From assembly GCF_036569345.1 (NCBI RefSeq), contig NZ_DATCQT010000089.1, forward strand, positions 22,144 through 86,143: DNA of 64,000 nt, given 5' to 3'. This document shows positions 8,127 through 16,334 of the stretch, piece after piece. This DNA is from Clostridium_AD sp036569345 (GTDB taxonomy: Bacteria; Bacillota; Clostridia; Clostridiales; Clostridiaceae). A program made the position numbers and the translations under genes. The notes under the pieces were generated by a model that was not told the DNA's origin, did no database searches, and worked only from the letters and a program-made list of their open reading frames with translations. The first letter of the stretch is position 1, and each line of letters starts with the position of its first letter.

Positions 8127-8142
8127 ATTAAATAGACATATT

Positions 8143-8190
8143 GCGGCTTAGATACATATTTTTATGTTATCTGAGCCGCTTTTTATTTTG
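8143..8190 (+). terminator. Strong intrinsic terminator after the tRNA-Sec-like gene
   Basis: A GC-rich stem, GCGGCT at 8143 pairing with AGCCGC ending at 8179 and extended by AGATA/TATCT, is followed by TTTTTATTTT. It ends the bcrC and tRNA-like transcripts. Confidence 0.88.
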
Positions 8191-8192
8191 GC

Positions 8193-8269
8193 GGATAAAT
8201 TTAATCTATAATTTATCCATATAGTAATATTATAACGTGAGATATGAAGGAAGAATATCTTACGTTATA
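8193..8269. other. Two consecutive hairpins
   Basis: First, GGATAAAT (8193-8200) pairs with ATTTATCC (8211-8218). Second, a 15-bp stem runs from TATAACGT (8231-8238) to ACGTTATA (8262-8269) with a GAAGGAAGA loop and one G-T pair. Neither has a T tract. They lie between the terminator above and the 3' end of the minus-strand gene at 8297, and may form its 3' end or be a remnant of a structured RNA. Confidence 0.5.
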
Positions 8270-8296
8270 ATTTGATATACATACAAGTTTAATATT

Positions 8297-8488
8297 TTAT
8301 TTTTGTGTCTTATTTTTATCTCCCCAGCATTTATCGCAACTTAAACAGCCATGAGTAGAGTAATTACTACAGTGCCTATTATGTGTAAAACTAGATAAGT
8401 CAGAAACCTTTTTTGATTTTTTTATCCAACTAAACATATTTAATATTTCATCTTTTCCTTTCTTTTCTAAAAGCATTCTAGGTTCCAT
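8297..8488 (-). CDS. Small Cys-rich hypothetical protein
   Basis: A 63-residue protein. Lys/Glu-rich N-terminal half, then a compact metal-site-like segment with HNRHC, HGC and CDKC around residues 36-55, enough Cys and His for one zinc or iron-sulfur site. AAGGGTGG lies 6 nt before the ATG and a TATAAT box is upstream on the minus strand, so expression is plausible. I do not recognise the family. Confidence 0.6.
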   Translation of the reverse strand: MEPRMLLEKKGKDEILNMFSWIKKSKKVSDLSSFTHNRHCSNYSTHGCLSCDKCWGDKNKTQK

Positions 8489-8631
8489 GGTATACCACCC
8501 TTTTTAATATAAATTTTATTACTATAGTACACATTATAATACTATAAATAATAACATGCAGTAACATTTGATACTAATACTATAAAAAACATAATAAAAA
8601 ATCAAAAAGGGTACAAGTAAACGTTAACATT

Positions 8632-8781
8632 TTATTTTTGATTAACATTATAATTATTAAGATAATCTTCAATTGAATCATATATCAGTCTATTTGCGGA
8701 GATTAAATCTCCATCCTCATTAAGGCTAAGTATATTATCTAATTCCGTAGCAGGTATTTCTTCTATTATTTTTACATTGAT
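8632..8781 (-). CDS. Mini-gene copy 1, apparent AUC start
   Basis: An open frame of 49 codons with no canonical start. GAGGTG (8789-8794) lies exactly 7 nt before ATC 8781, and a TGA in the same frame overlaps that site, so translation must begin at ATC or just after. The product is acidic, starts INVKIIEEIP and ends LIYDSIEDYLNNYNVNQK. Its C-terminus matches the second copy at 8903-9058. It has its own TGTTACAAT extended -10. An ATG four bases downstream of the ATC is out of frame and followed at once by TAA, forming a start-stop pair. There is no signal peptide or membrane helix; function unknown. Confidence 0.5.
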   Translation of the reverse strand: MNVKIIEEIPATELDNILSLNEDGDLISANRLIYDSIEDYLNNYNVNQK

Positions 8782-8800
8782 AGTAAATCACCTCAACTAT

Positions 8801-8824
8801 ATTGTAACATAAATTATGTAATTT
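8801..8824 (-). promoter_or_regulatory. Promoter of mini-gene copy 1
   Basis: TGTTACAAT is an extended -10 (TACAAT 8801-8806) preceded by AAATTACATA, a block repeated ahead of copy 2. No clear -35 hexamer is seen. The leader before the ribosome binding site would be only a few bases. Confidence 0.5.
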
Positions 8825-8865
8825 ATAAAGAAATTTACCTTTTGGTGTAAAATAGATAAGAAGAA

Positions 8866-8897
8866 AAAAAGAGGATGTAGGCAAAAGCTTACATCCT
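8866..8897 (-). terminator. Terminator of mini-gene copy 2
   Basis: Read on the minus strand, AGGATGTA pairs with TACATCCT (8872-8897 region), followed by CTTTTTTTC. It lies 5 bp after the stop codon of copy 2, so that copy is a complete stand-alone transcription unit. Confidence 0.85.
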
Positions 8898-8902
8898 GAA
8901 TA

Positions 8903-9058
8903 TTAATTAGAATTTGAATTATAATTATTAAGATATTCTTCAAAAGAATTATATATTAAATTATGATCGGAAACTGAATCTTTATTAGAGCTAAGTTTAG
9001 TAGAAAATTTTTTAATGGGTAGTATTTCTAATTGTTTTGTATTGACATTGACATTAAT
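8903..9058 (-). CDS. Mini-gene copy 2, apparent AUU start
   Basis: A 51-codon frame, paralogous to copy 1. It begins INVNVNTKQLEILP and ends LIYNSFEEYLNNYNSNSN. GAGGTG (9066-9071) is 7 nt before ATT 9058, the same position as the ATC of copy 1; an in-frame TGA overlaps the site, so no ATG, GTG or TTG start is possible. An out-of-frame ATG four bases on opens an eight-codon frame. Its own promoter and terminator support it being a gene. If translation really starts at AUU, expression may depend on initiation-factor status, as for infC; that is inference. Confidence 0.5.
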   Translation of the reverse strand: MNVNVNTKQLEILPIKKFSTKLSSNKDSVSDHNLIYNSFEEYLNNYNSNSN

Positions 9059-9080
9059 AATGAATCACCTCTATACAAAC

Positions 9081-9104
9081 ATTATAACACAAAATATGTA
9101 ATTT
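9081..9104 (-). promoter_or_regulatory. Promoter of mini-gene copy 2
   Basis: TGTTATAAT is an extended -10 with perfect TATAAT (9081-9086), preceded by AAATTACATA (9095-9104) as in copy 1. Confidence 0.6.
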
Positions 9105-9136
9105 GGGAAGGGACTCAACACAATTGAGGCTTTTTC

Positions 9137-9388
9137 TTATTCAGTTTCAGTTTCAGTAAACTCTATTCCACTAATTTCAATCTTATAATTTCCTCTGACG
9201 GCTTGCCTAGTTATAAACTTCTTTTTCATTAAAGATTCAAGAGAAGATTTTAATACTCTAATGTCCCCTTTACCATTTCCTAAGTTAATCCCAAGCTTTA
9301 TCTTTGCAATACTTTGTGGGGATGATGTTCTATTTTCATAAAGATAGTTTAATATACTATCTTCAATTTCTTTTATGTTATCTTTCAT
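9137..9388 (-). CDS. Small winged-helix-like hypothetical protein
   Basis: An 83-residue protein with AAGGAGG before the ATG. Predicted helices (IEDSILNYLYEN, SSPQSIAKIKLGI, DIRVLKSSLESLMKKKF) followed by a strand pair (ITRQAV, NYKIEIS) resemble a winged helix-turn-helix, so a DNA-binding role is possible. No named family is recognised. The C-terminus is TE-repeat-like and acidic. It may be read with the mini-genes downstream on the same strand, although they have separate promoters. Confidence 0.6.
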   Translation of the reverse strand: MKDNIKEIEDSILNYLYENRTSSPQSIAKIKLGINLGNGKGDIRVLKSSLESLMKKKFITRQAVRGNYKIEISGIEFTETETE

Positions 9389-9489
9389 AAGTATCCTCCT
9401 TCATTAATTTATTACTCCATAATATATGATTATACCACATGAATAAGGTATATTTATTTATTAATATATTTGTTTATAAAGTCAAAAAT

Positions 9490-9518
9490 ATAATGTCGAA
9501 AATCGCTTTCGACATTAT
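9490..9518. other. Perfect 12-bp hairpin upstream of the V-ATPase operon
   Basis: ATAATGTCGAAA (9490-9501) is perfectly complementary to TTTCGACATTAT (9507-9518) across a 5-nt loop. There is no T tract. It lies about 90 bp before the first V-ATPase gene, in a position for an operator or leader structure. Confidence 0.55.
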
Positions 9519-9609
9519 GCTCTAATGATATTATAATAGAATAATACATATTATCCTTTTTAAGTAAAAAAACAAAAGAATTTTTTGATAAGGTAATGGG
9601 GGTGCTGCT

Positions 9610-9924
9610 TTGAAATTTGTAATTAACAAAATAATGAGTATAGATAAAGAAACACAAAGTTATAGGAATAGCATTGATGAACTGCTGGAGACAAAACAAA
9701 ATGAGCTTGATAATAAAATAAAGGAAATGATGTTTATATTCCAAGAAGAATCCCAAAATATTAAGAATGACATAGGGAAAGAAAAAATAAGTGAGGCAGA
9801 GAATAAAGCTAAAAATATAAAAAAAGAAAAAGAAGAAGAATTAAATAATATTAATACTAAATATCAAAGCAATAAATCTAAGATAGTTGGGGACGTATTT
9901 AATAAAATAATAAATCCATTATAG
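9610..9924 (+). CDS. ntpF: V-type ATPase peripheral stalk subunit (G/H, NtpF-like)
   Basis: A 104-residue, almost entirely charged helical protein (long Lys/Glu heptads from about 20 to 90), as expected for the short stator coiled coil that pairs with subunit E. It is first in the operon. The start is TTG with a GGGGGTG site. The assignment rests on length, coiled-coil character and position; sequence signatures in this family are weak. Confidence 0.75.
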   Translation: MKFVINKIMSIDKETQSYRNSIDELLETKQNELDNKIKEMMFIFQEESQNIKNDIGKEKISEAENKAKNIKKEKEEELNNINTKYQSNKSKIVGDVFNKIINPL

Positions 9925-9936
9925 GAGTGTAAATAC

Positions 9937-10947
9937 ATGGGGAGCGTTGTTAAGTTTAGTGCTATAAATTCTAAAGTTAAAGCAATGATTGGGATGATGA
10001 TAAGTGAAGATCAGTATTTGGAATTACTAAAGTGTAAAGACTTTAAAAGCACTGTTAGAGCGTTAAAAGAGGAAACGAGTTATAGTGAACTTTTAAGGCC
10101 AAACAAATTAGAGGAAATACATAGGTGTGATTTAGAAATCATAATGCGAAGGCATTATATAAGCATTTATAGTAAATTTATAAATTATTTTAACGGTGAA
10201 TATAGGAAACTAATTAAAGCTTTGTTTGTAAAATGGGAAATAGAAGATTTAAAAGTAATTATTAGAGGAAAATATTTGGGCCTAGGTTGCGGCGAGATAG
10301 AAAACAGATTAATTGCGAAAAGTCATTTAAACACTATAGATTATGATTATTTATTAGCTTTAAAGAATGTAGAAGAGATAATAGACGGACTAAAAGGTAG
10401 TATATATTATACGAGTCTTAAAAATTTAGCCAAAGATACCAGTGATAAAGGTTTATTCAGAATTGAAACAGAACTTGATTTTGTCTATTTTATGTTTGTA
10501 CGACGTCAACTTAATCATTTAGACAAAGAAAATAAAGAGGTGGGGTACCGTATAATTGGCATGGAAGCAGACCTTTTAAATTTAGGTTGGATATATAGGG
10601 GGAAGACTTTTTACAATATTCCTTCTGAAGAACTGTTTAACTATACTATATATAATGGCTATAAGCTTTCAAAGGAAACTCTTAGAAAGCTTTGTTACGT
10701 AAATGATATAGCTAATTTTCATGATCTAATAGGAAAAACACCATATGCTTTTATTTATGAAAAGGATGATCCAGGTACTATTGAAAAACGGGAACGAGAA
10801 TTTCAAAAAAAGTATTTTAAAAAAATTCTAAAAGAGAATAAAACTAACATTAGTATGGTTATGAGTTATCTTATATTTTATAGTATAGAAATAAAAGATA
10901 TTATATCTATAATAGAGCAAAAAAGGTATTCCATTGGTAGTAAGTAA
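9937..10947 (+). CDS. ntpC: V-type ATPase subunit C (d subunit)
   Basis: A 336-residue soluble central-stalk cap that couples the rotor shaft to the membrane c-ring. The mainly helical three-lobed family pattern is visible, including the LIKALFVKWEIEDLKVIIRG segment and the ADLLNLGWIYRGKTFYN motif. The AGGAGTG site is good. It lies 12 bp after the stalk gene. In many operons (for example Enterococcus ntp) C comes after E; here it precedes subunit I. Confidence 0.92.
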   Translation: MGSVVKFSAINSKVKAMIGMMISEDQYLELLKCKDFKSTVRALKEETSYSELLRPNKLEEIHRCDLEIIMRRHYISIYSKFINYFNGEYRKLIKALFVKWEIEDLKVIIRGKYLGLGCGEIENRLIAKSHLNTIDYDYLLALKNVEEIIDGLKGSIYYTSLKNLAKDTSDKGLFRIETELDFVYFMFVRRQLNHLDKENKEVGYRIIGMEADLLNLGWIYRGKTFYNIPSEELFNYTIYNGYKLSKETLRKLCYVNDIANFHDLIGKTPYAFIYEKDDPGTIEKREREFQKKYFKKILKENKTNISMVMSYLIFYSIEIKDIISIIEQKRYSIGSK

Positions 10948-11013
10948 GATATGTAGCAGGTGTATCCTACAATTTAAATTATCATTTACCTATTAATCTC
11001 AGGAGGTGATTTT

Positions 11014-12981
11014 GTGTCTATAGAAAAAATGCATATGGTTAATTTAGTAGGTGTAATGTCTGATTTTGATAAATTAACTAAAATGTTAGCACTGGATGGA
11101 TGTATTCAGCCAGTGAGTGCTTTGCAAGAAATAAACTCTTCAGATTTTGTACTTAAAACTTCCTCTGACAATTTAGAGGTTTTGCTGGATGTGAATTATA
11201 TTAGACCATACTTAAATGATAAAGATTATAATTCAAGTTTAAAACAAATTGAAAAACTCGCTGAGGCTCAAAAAAATGCTAATATAAAGATTGAATACGT
11301 TAAAGAGATGACTTTTGATTTTGGCGTTTCAGAACAAAAACTATCAGAAGTTTATGAAAAATATATGGTTTTAAATAAGAAAAATGATGATTTAGAGCAA
11401 AAGGAGCAACAACTTAAAAATACTTATGTGGCTTTAAAATTTTTAAAAAATGTATCTCTACCTTTAGAAGAGATTACTAATATGAAAAATTTTCAAATGG
11501 ATTTATATAAAGTTCGAGATCAGAACATGCTTAAGTTAAAAGCTAATTATGAAAATATACCATCAGTAATTGAAACTGTATGCACAGAAAAAGAATTTGT
11601 TATATTTATATCATTTACACCAATACTTTTGCTAAAAGAAGCGGAAAGAATTTTTAAATCCGCGAATTGTGAAAAAATTGAAGTGCCTAATCATTACATA
11701 GGTTTACCAAAGGATGTGGCAGTGGTTGTTAGCTCAGAGATAAAGGAGCTGCAACAATCTATATGGAAAATTCAAATTGAACTAAATATTTTTCTAAGTG
11801 AAAACTTTAAAACAATAAAAGATTTACAAAGCAGTTATGAACTAGAGAAAAAATCTTTAGAAATTAAAAATAATGCAGCTTGCACAAATGAATTTTTTTA
11901 TCTAGCCGGATGGGTACCTAAAAGTTTTATGGTGAACTTGAATAAGTTATTAATGAAGTTTGATGATAGAATATTGGTCATTGAAAAACATCCAAATGAG
12001 AGAACTAATAAAGCTGTAATTCCTCCAACAAAACTTGTAAACAATGAATTGTTCAAACCTTTTGAGAGTATGGTTTTAATGTATGGAGTTCCTAGCTATG
12101 GTGAAATCGACCCCACTATGTTTTTGGCAATAACTTATACACTAATGTTTGGTGCCATGTTTGGAGATGTGGGGCAAGGATTGGTATTGCTTTTGGCAGG
12201 TTTTTTACTAAAAAATAAATATTGCAGAGTTAATTTAGGAGGTGTTTTTGAAAGGCTTGGGGTAAGTTCTATATTTTTTGGATTTTTATATGGAAGTGTA
12301 TTTGGATCTGAAGTCGTAATTAATGCATTGCTAATTAGACCAATGGAACATATTAATGAGATACTAATTGCCGCTATAATATTTGGGTGTTGTTTCTTAC
12401 TTTTAGGTTTTATACTAGGAATTACCAATAGTTTAAGGAAAAAAGACATGGAACGTGGACTTTTTGGAAAAGAAGGGGTAGCAGGTTTTATGTTTTATAT
12501 CGGAGCATTAACTTTGATATTGTCTACAGTTTATAAAAATCCACTATTACCTAGAACTGTTTGGATAATATATTTTATTTTCTTTTTACTATTGATATTA
12601 CTAAAACAACCCTTAACAAATATCTTATTAGGTAAAAATGTATTATTTGAAGCAGGAGTCAAGGATTATTTTATAAAATCAGGTTTTGAGGTAGTGGAAA
12701 CATTATTGTCTATGTTTTCTAATACACTCTCATTTATAAGAGTAGGTGCCTTTGCCTTAAATCACGTTGGTTTATTTGTTGCATTTTCATCTATGGCGTC
12801 TATGACTAAAAGTGGATTTGCATCTGTGCTGATACTAATACTTGGAAATATAATAATTATATGTCTTGAGGGAATGATTGTGTTTATACAAGGGTTAAGA
12901 CTTGAGTATTATGAATTATTTAGTAAGTATTATGAAGGTAGTGGGGTCGCTTTTGAACCTGTGCAGGTTAAATGCAAGTAA
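11014..12981 (+). CDS. ntpI: V-type ATPase subunit I (a subunit)
   Basis: A 655-residue stator and ion-channel subunit. The cytoplasmic N-terminal half (about 1-350) contains coiled coils. The C-terminal half has seven or so membrane helices including PTMFLAITYTLMFGAMFGDVGQG, and TLSFIRVGAFALNHVGL with the essential channel Arg. GTG start behind AGGAGGTGAT, a near-perfect match to the 16S tail. The longest gene of the operon. Confidence 0.95.
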   Translation: MSIEKMHMVNLVGVMSDFDKLTKMLALDGCIQPVSALQEINSSDFVLKTSSDNLEVLLDVNYIRPYLNDKDYNSSLKQIEKLAEAQKNANIKIEYVKEMTFDFGVSEQKLSEVYEKYMVLNKKNDDLEQKEQQLKNTYVALKFLKNVSLPLEEITNMKNFQMDLYKVRDQNMLKLKANYENIPSVIETVCTEKEFVIFISFTPILLLKEAERIFKSANCEKIEVPNHYIGLPKDVAVVVSSEIKELQQSIWKIQIELNIFLSENFKTIKDLQSSYELEKKSLEIKNNAACTNEFFYLAGWVPKSFMVNLNKLLMKFDDRILVIEKHPNERTNKAVIPPTKLVNNELFKPFESMVLMYGVPSYGEIDPTMFLAITYTLMFGAMFGDVGQGLVLLLAGFLLKNKYCRVNLGGVFERLGVSSIFFGFLYGSVFGSEVVINALLIRPMEHINEILIAAIIFGCCFLLLGFILGITNSLRKKDMERGLFGKEGVAGFMFYIGALTLILSTVYKNPLLPRTVWIIYFIFFLLLILLKQPLTNILLGKNVLFEAGVKDYFIKSGFEVVETLLSMFSNTLSFIRVGAFALNHVGLFVAFSSMASMTKSGFASVLILILGNIIIICLEGMIVFIQGLRLEYYELFSKYYEGSGVAFEPVQVKCK

Positions 12982-13080
12982 TATATATATGTATATAACA
13001 ATTAAAATCCTTATTTACCAAAGAAAGGACAAGCTACAATAAGAAAATTAAAAAACATAGAAAAAGGAGGAATATCAATT

Positions 13081-13506
13081 ATGACTGTATTATTAATGTT
13101 AACATTTTGTGTTGTTATAGTTACAATTACTTATGGAGTTGTAGCCCAAAGTAAAATAGATGTTTTAGGGAAACAAAGGACAAAAAAAGCGATAAAAATT
13201 AATCTAGGTGTATTTATCCCAGTTATTATGGGTGCACTAATAATGAATATTCCAAGTGTAGCCCGTGCGGCGGGAACAGTTGCAGTGAACCCAGCTGCTG
13301 GCCTTGGTTATTTAGCAGCTGGTCTTTCGACAGGACTTGCAACTATTGGCGCAGGTTATGCAGTAGGTGCAGTTGGATCATCTGCTTTAGGTGCAGTATC
13401 TGAAGATCCTAAGATTTTAGGAAAAACTCTTATATTTGTTGGTCTTGGAGAAGGTATAGCTATATATGGACTTATTATATCCATAATGATACTTTCAAAA
13501 TTATAG
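13081..13506 (+). CDS. ntpK: V-type ATPase subunit K (rotor c subunit)
   Basis: A 141-residue membrane rotor protein. There are four hydrophobic helices, but only the last two form a recognisable c-type hairpin: Gly-rich GLATIGAGYAVGAVGSSALGA, then FVGLGEGIAIYGLIISI with ion-binding E124. The first pair (about 1-22, 43-60) has no carboxylate, so each protomer carries a single ion site. The Gln ligands that bind sodium in the Enterococcus NtpK ring are not evident, which leans to protons but is not decisive. AAAGGAGG precedes the ATG. Confidence 0.92.
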   Translation: MTVLLMLTFCVVIVTITYGVVAQSKIDVLGKQRTKKAIKINLGVFIPVIMGALIMNIPSVARAAGTVAVNPAAGLGYLAAGLSTGLATIGAGYAVGAVGSSALGAVSEDPKILGKTLIFVGLGEGIAIYGLIISIMILSKL

Positions 13507-13517
13507 GATAGAGGTTT

Positions 13518-13826
13518 ATGAGGAGTTATTTAATAAGTGATAATTTGGATACAGCTGTAGGTATGCAAATGGCGGGAATAGAAGGCATTGTACTTCATAA
13601 AAAAGAAGAAATAATGGAAAAGATTAAAGAATTAAAAAAAGATCAGGGAATAGGAATAATAATAATAACAGAGAAGATTGGTCTTTTAATACCTGGCGAG
13701 GTAAACATTATAAAATTATCGAAGGAGAGACCTCTTTTGGTAGAAATTCCAGACAGGCATGGATTTCGCAAGGGTAGTGATTCTATATTAAGATACGTTA
13801 AAGAGGCTATAGGTATTAAAATATAA
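13518..13826 (+). CDS. ntpG: V-type ATPase subunit F (NtpG-like)
   Basis: A 102-residue central-stalk protein with the CheY-like alpha/beta fold of the family: an N-terminal strand ending in LDTAVGMQMAGIEGI, GIGIIIITEKIGLLI, and PLLVEIPDRHG before the C-terminal helix. It binds subunit D in the rotor shaft. It lies 11 bp after ntpK, with a GAGG site. Confidence 0.93.
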   Translation: MRSYLISDNLDTAVGMQMAGIEGIVLHKKEEIMEKIKELKKDQGIGIIIITEKIGLLIPGEVNIIKLSKERPLLVEIPDRHGFRKGSDSILRYVKEAIGIKI

Positions 13827-13866
13827 TAAGCATATGTGACTAATAAAAATTTGTGGGAGGCTAGTT

Positions 13867-14478
13867 ATGACTACCATTGAAGACAAGATAAGTTTGTTTT
13901 CTAAGATAATATATGACAAGTTAAATGAAGAAAAAAAAGAAAGATTATCGGCCTTCAATGAAGAATCTCAGAAAAAAATAAATTATGAAAAAGATAAAAT
14001 AGAAAAGATTAAAAACAAACTTCGAAGTGAAGTTACAAAAAAGTCTAATATTAAGGCAAATGCAATTGTAGCAAAAGAAAATCTTAATAAGCAAAGAGAA
14101 GTGTTGTCTCTTAAAAATAAACTAATTAAAGAAACTATAAAAGATGTATCCGAAAGACTTGTAGAATTTGTGCTTTCAGAGGAATATAAATTATATTTCA
14201 TAAATTCTTTAAAAAAGACTTTGATGACAATAGATAATGGACACTACTATATTATATTATTAAAAGGAGATTATGAAAAATTTAAGAGTGAAATTGAGGT
14301 TATAATTAAGGAGTATAAGGGCCTTAATGTTGAAATAAATATTTCTGAAGATGACTTTATAGGGGGTCTTATACTTAAAGATTTTGAAGGCAAGTTTAGA
14401 ATAGATAATAGTATAAAATCCGTTTTGCAAGAAAGCAAAGAAATAATTGGTATCAGAGTTATGGAAATGTTATCTTAA
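13867..14478 (+). CDS. ntpE: V-type ATPase subunit E (peripheral stalk)
   Basis: A 203-residue stator subunit. A long Lys/Glu-rich coiled coil (about 1-85) precedes a C-terminal alpha/beta domain with EDDFIGGLILKDFEGKFRIDNS, the typical E-family ending. It partners the 104-residue subunit at the operon start. GGAGG lies 7 nt before the ATG. Confidence 0.92.
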   Translation: MTTIEDKISLFSKIIYDKLNEEKKERLSAFNEESQKKINYEKDKIEKIKNKLRSEVTKKSNIKANAIVAKENLNKQREVLSLKNKLIKETIKDVSERLVEFVLSEEYKLYFINSLKKTLMTIDNGHYYIILLKGDYEKFKSEIEVIIKEYKGLNVEINISEDDFIGGLILKDFEGKFRIDNSIKSVLQESKEIIGIRVMEMLS

Positions 14479-14526
14479 AGAGATAGAAATTCTATATGAC
14501 TTATGGAGTGCTTGGGGGAGGGAAAT

Positions 14527-16293
14527 ATGGAAGGAAATATAATCGGGGTGAATGGTCCAGTTATAAAAGCCGAGCACATGCGAGGCTTTAAAATGAGAGA
14601 AATGGTTATGGTAGGGTTTAAAAAACTTATCGGTGAAATTATAATACTGGAAGAAGATTACGCAACTATTCAGGTGTATGAAGAAACCAGTGGTCTTAAA
14701 ATAGGTGAGAGCGTAATCTCTACTGGAAGTCCTCTTTCACTTAAATTAGGGCCAGGAATACTTGGAAATATTTTCGATGGAATTGAGAGGCCACTAGAAA
14801 AAATAAATGAAATATCTTATGGATTTTTACCAGAGGGTATAGGGCTAATTTCTCTTGATGAAGAAAAGCTCTGGAATGTGGAAATTATTGTAAAACCAGG
14901 TGATGAATTAAAACAAGGGTATATATATGCAACAGTTCAAGAAACTCAATCAATTATTCATAAGATAATGGTTCCACCCGGAGTGATGGGAACTGTAACT
15001 TGGGCATGCAAAAATGGAAAATACAATATAGAAGCCACAGTAGTTGAATTAAATCAAGGTGATGAGAAATATGAACTTAAACTTTACCAATATTGGCCTT
15101 GCAGAAATCCAAGACCAGTAAAAGATAAAAAAACTATATTTAAACCTCTTATCACTGGGCAAAGAATAATAGATATATTTTTCCCTTTAGCTAAAGGAGG
15201 AACTTGCGCTATTCCCGGAGGATTTGGAACTGGAAAGACAATAACCCAACATCAGCTTGCAAAGTGGTCAGATGCAGATATTATAGTGTACATAGGTTGT
15301 GGAGAAAGAGGAAATGAAATGACAGAAGTTCTAGAAGAATTCCCAAAACTTATAGATCCTAGGACTAATTTACCACTTATGAATAGGACTGTGCTTATAG
15401 CAAACACCTCTAATATGCCCGTAGCGGCAAGGGAAGCAAGTATTTATACTGGTATTACAATAGCAGAATATTTCAGGGATATGGGATACCATGTTGCTAT
15501 AATGGCAGACTCCACATCAAGATGGGCAGAAGCTCTACGTGAAATCTCTGGTAGGCTTGAAGAGATGCCTGCTGAAGAGGGATACCCGGCATATCTTCCA
15601 TCTAGGATTGCAGAGTTCTATGAAAGAGCTGGTTATGTAGAAAATTTAAATAATACAGAAGGCTCGGTTACTGTAATTGGAGCTGTATCACCTGCTGGGG
15701 GAGATTTTTCAGAACCTGTTACTCAAAATACTAAAAGATTCGTTTCAGTTTTTTTAGGACTTGATAAAAAATTGGCTTATGCAAGGCATTACCCAGCAAT
15801 AAATTGGTTAGAAAGTTATAGTGGGTATTTATCACTTTTAAAGGACTGGTATGAGGAAAACGTAGCTGAGGGTATAATGGATTTAAGGGCAAAAATGCTT
15901 AAGCTTTTATATGAAGAAAACAAACTTCTAGAGATAGTTAAGTTGGTGGGTGAGGATGTGCTTCCAGACGCACAAAGACTAATTATAGAGGTAGCAAAGT
16001 GCCTTAAAATTGCGTTCCTCCAACAAAATGCCTATAACGAGGTAGATACTTATGCACCACTCGCTAAACAATATAAGATGCTTAAAGTTATAGAATGCTT
16101 TTATGATAATGCATGCAAAGCTGTTAAAATTGGAATACCAATTTCTGTTATAAAAAATAAAGAGTTAATGGAAAAGCTTTATAAAATGAAATATAATGTA
16201 CCAAATGATGATCTTTCCATAATAGATGGTTTAGAAAAAGAATTAATAAGTTATTTTGAAGAACTTATAGGAAAATACAAGCAAGGTAGATAA
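14527..16293 (+). CDS. ntpA: V-type ATPase catalytic subunit A
   Basis: A 588-residue nucleotide-hydrolysing subunit. The Walker A P-loop GGFGTGKT is at residues 231-238. The non-homologous insertion characteristic of A subunits lies between the beta barrel and the P-loop, and the MADSTSRWAEALREISGRLEEMPAEEGYPAYLPSR region is intact, holding Walker B, the catalytic glutamate region and the arginine contacts. ATG 14527 is chosen: GGGGGAGGG lies just upstream and the family starts near here (GNIIGVNGPV). An in-frame ATG at 14503 would add eight residues. The last codons and the stop form the left arm of a perfect hairpin. Confidence 0.96.
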   Translation: MEGNIIGVNGPVIKAEHMRGFKMREMVMVGFKKLIGEIIILEEDYATIQVYEETSGLKIGESVISTGSPLSLKLGPGILGNIFDGIERPLEKINEISYGFLPEGIGLISLDEEKLWNVEIIVKPGDELKQGYIYATVQETQSIIHKIMVPPGVMGTVTWACKNGKYNIEATVVELNQGDEKYELKLYQYWPCRNPRPVKDKKTIFKPLITGQRIIDIFFPLAKGGTCAIPGGFGTGKTITQHQLAKWSDADIIVYIGCGERGNEMTEVLEEFPKLIDPRTNLPLMNRTVLIANTSNMPVAAREASIYTGITIAEYFRDMGYHVAIMADSTSRWAEALREISGRLEEMPAEEGYPAYLPSRIAEFYERAGYVENLNNTEGSVTVIGAVSPAGGDFSEPVTQNTKRFVSVFLGLDKKLAYARHYPAINWLESYSGYLSLLKDWYEENVAEGIMDLRAKMLKLLYEENKLLEIVKLVGEDVLPDAQRLIIEVAKCLKIAFLQQNAYNEVDTYAPLAKQYKMLKVIECFYDNACKAVKIGIPISVIKNKELMEKLYKMKYNVPNDDLSIIDGLEKELISYFEELIGKYKQGR

Positions 16294-16317
16294 TAATAAT
16301 TATCTACCTTGCTTGTA
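16276..16317 (+). other. Perfect 19-bp hairpin over the ntpA stop codon
   Basis: TACAAGCAAGGTAGATAAT (16276-16294) is perfectly complementary to 16299-16317 with an AATA loop. The left arm encodes the last residues and stop of subunit A. The right arm ends 5 nt before the GAGGGGAGGG site of subunit B. There is no T tract, so it is not a standard terminator. Confidence 0.8.
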
Positions 16318-16334
16318 CAAGAGGGGAGGGTAAT

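Larger units (their letters stand above)
8632..9104 (-). repeat. Tandem duplication of a promoter-plus-mini-gene unit
   Basis: Two diverged direct copies, about 190 bp (8632-8824) and 200 bp (8903-9104). Shared parts in order are AAATTACATA, TGTTA(C/T)AAT, GAGGTGATT, an AUH-AATGT start region and a conserved 3' coding end including AATAATTATAAT. The downstream intergenic terminator at 8866-8897 belongs to the second copy. Confidence 0.6.

Noticed and set aside
9454..9756. Minus-strand 100-codon frame overlapping the first V-ATPase gene
   Set aside because: No ribosome site; it runs antisense through a coiled-coil gene and the hairpin at 9490. Shadow frame.
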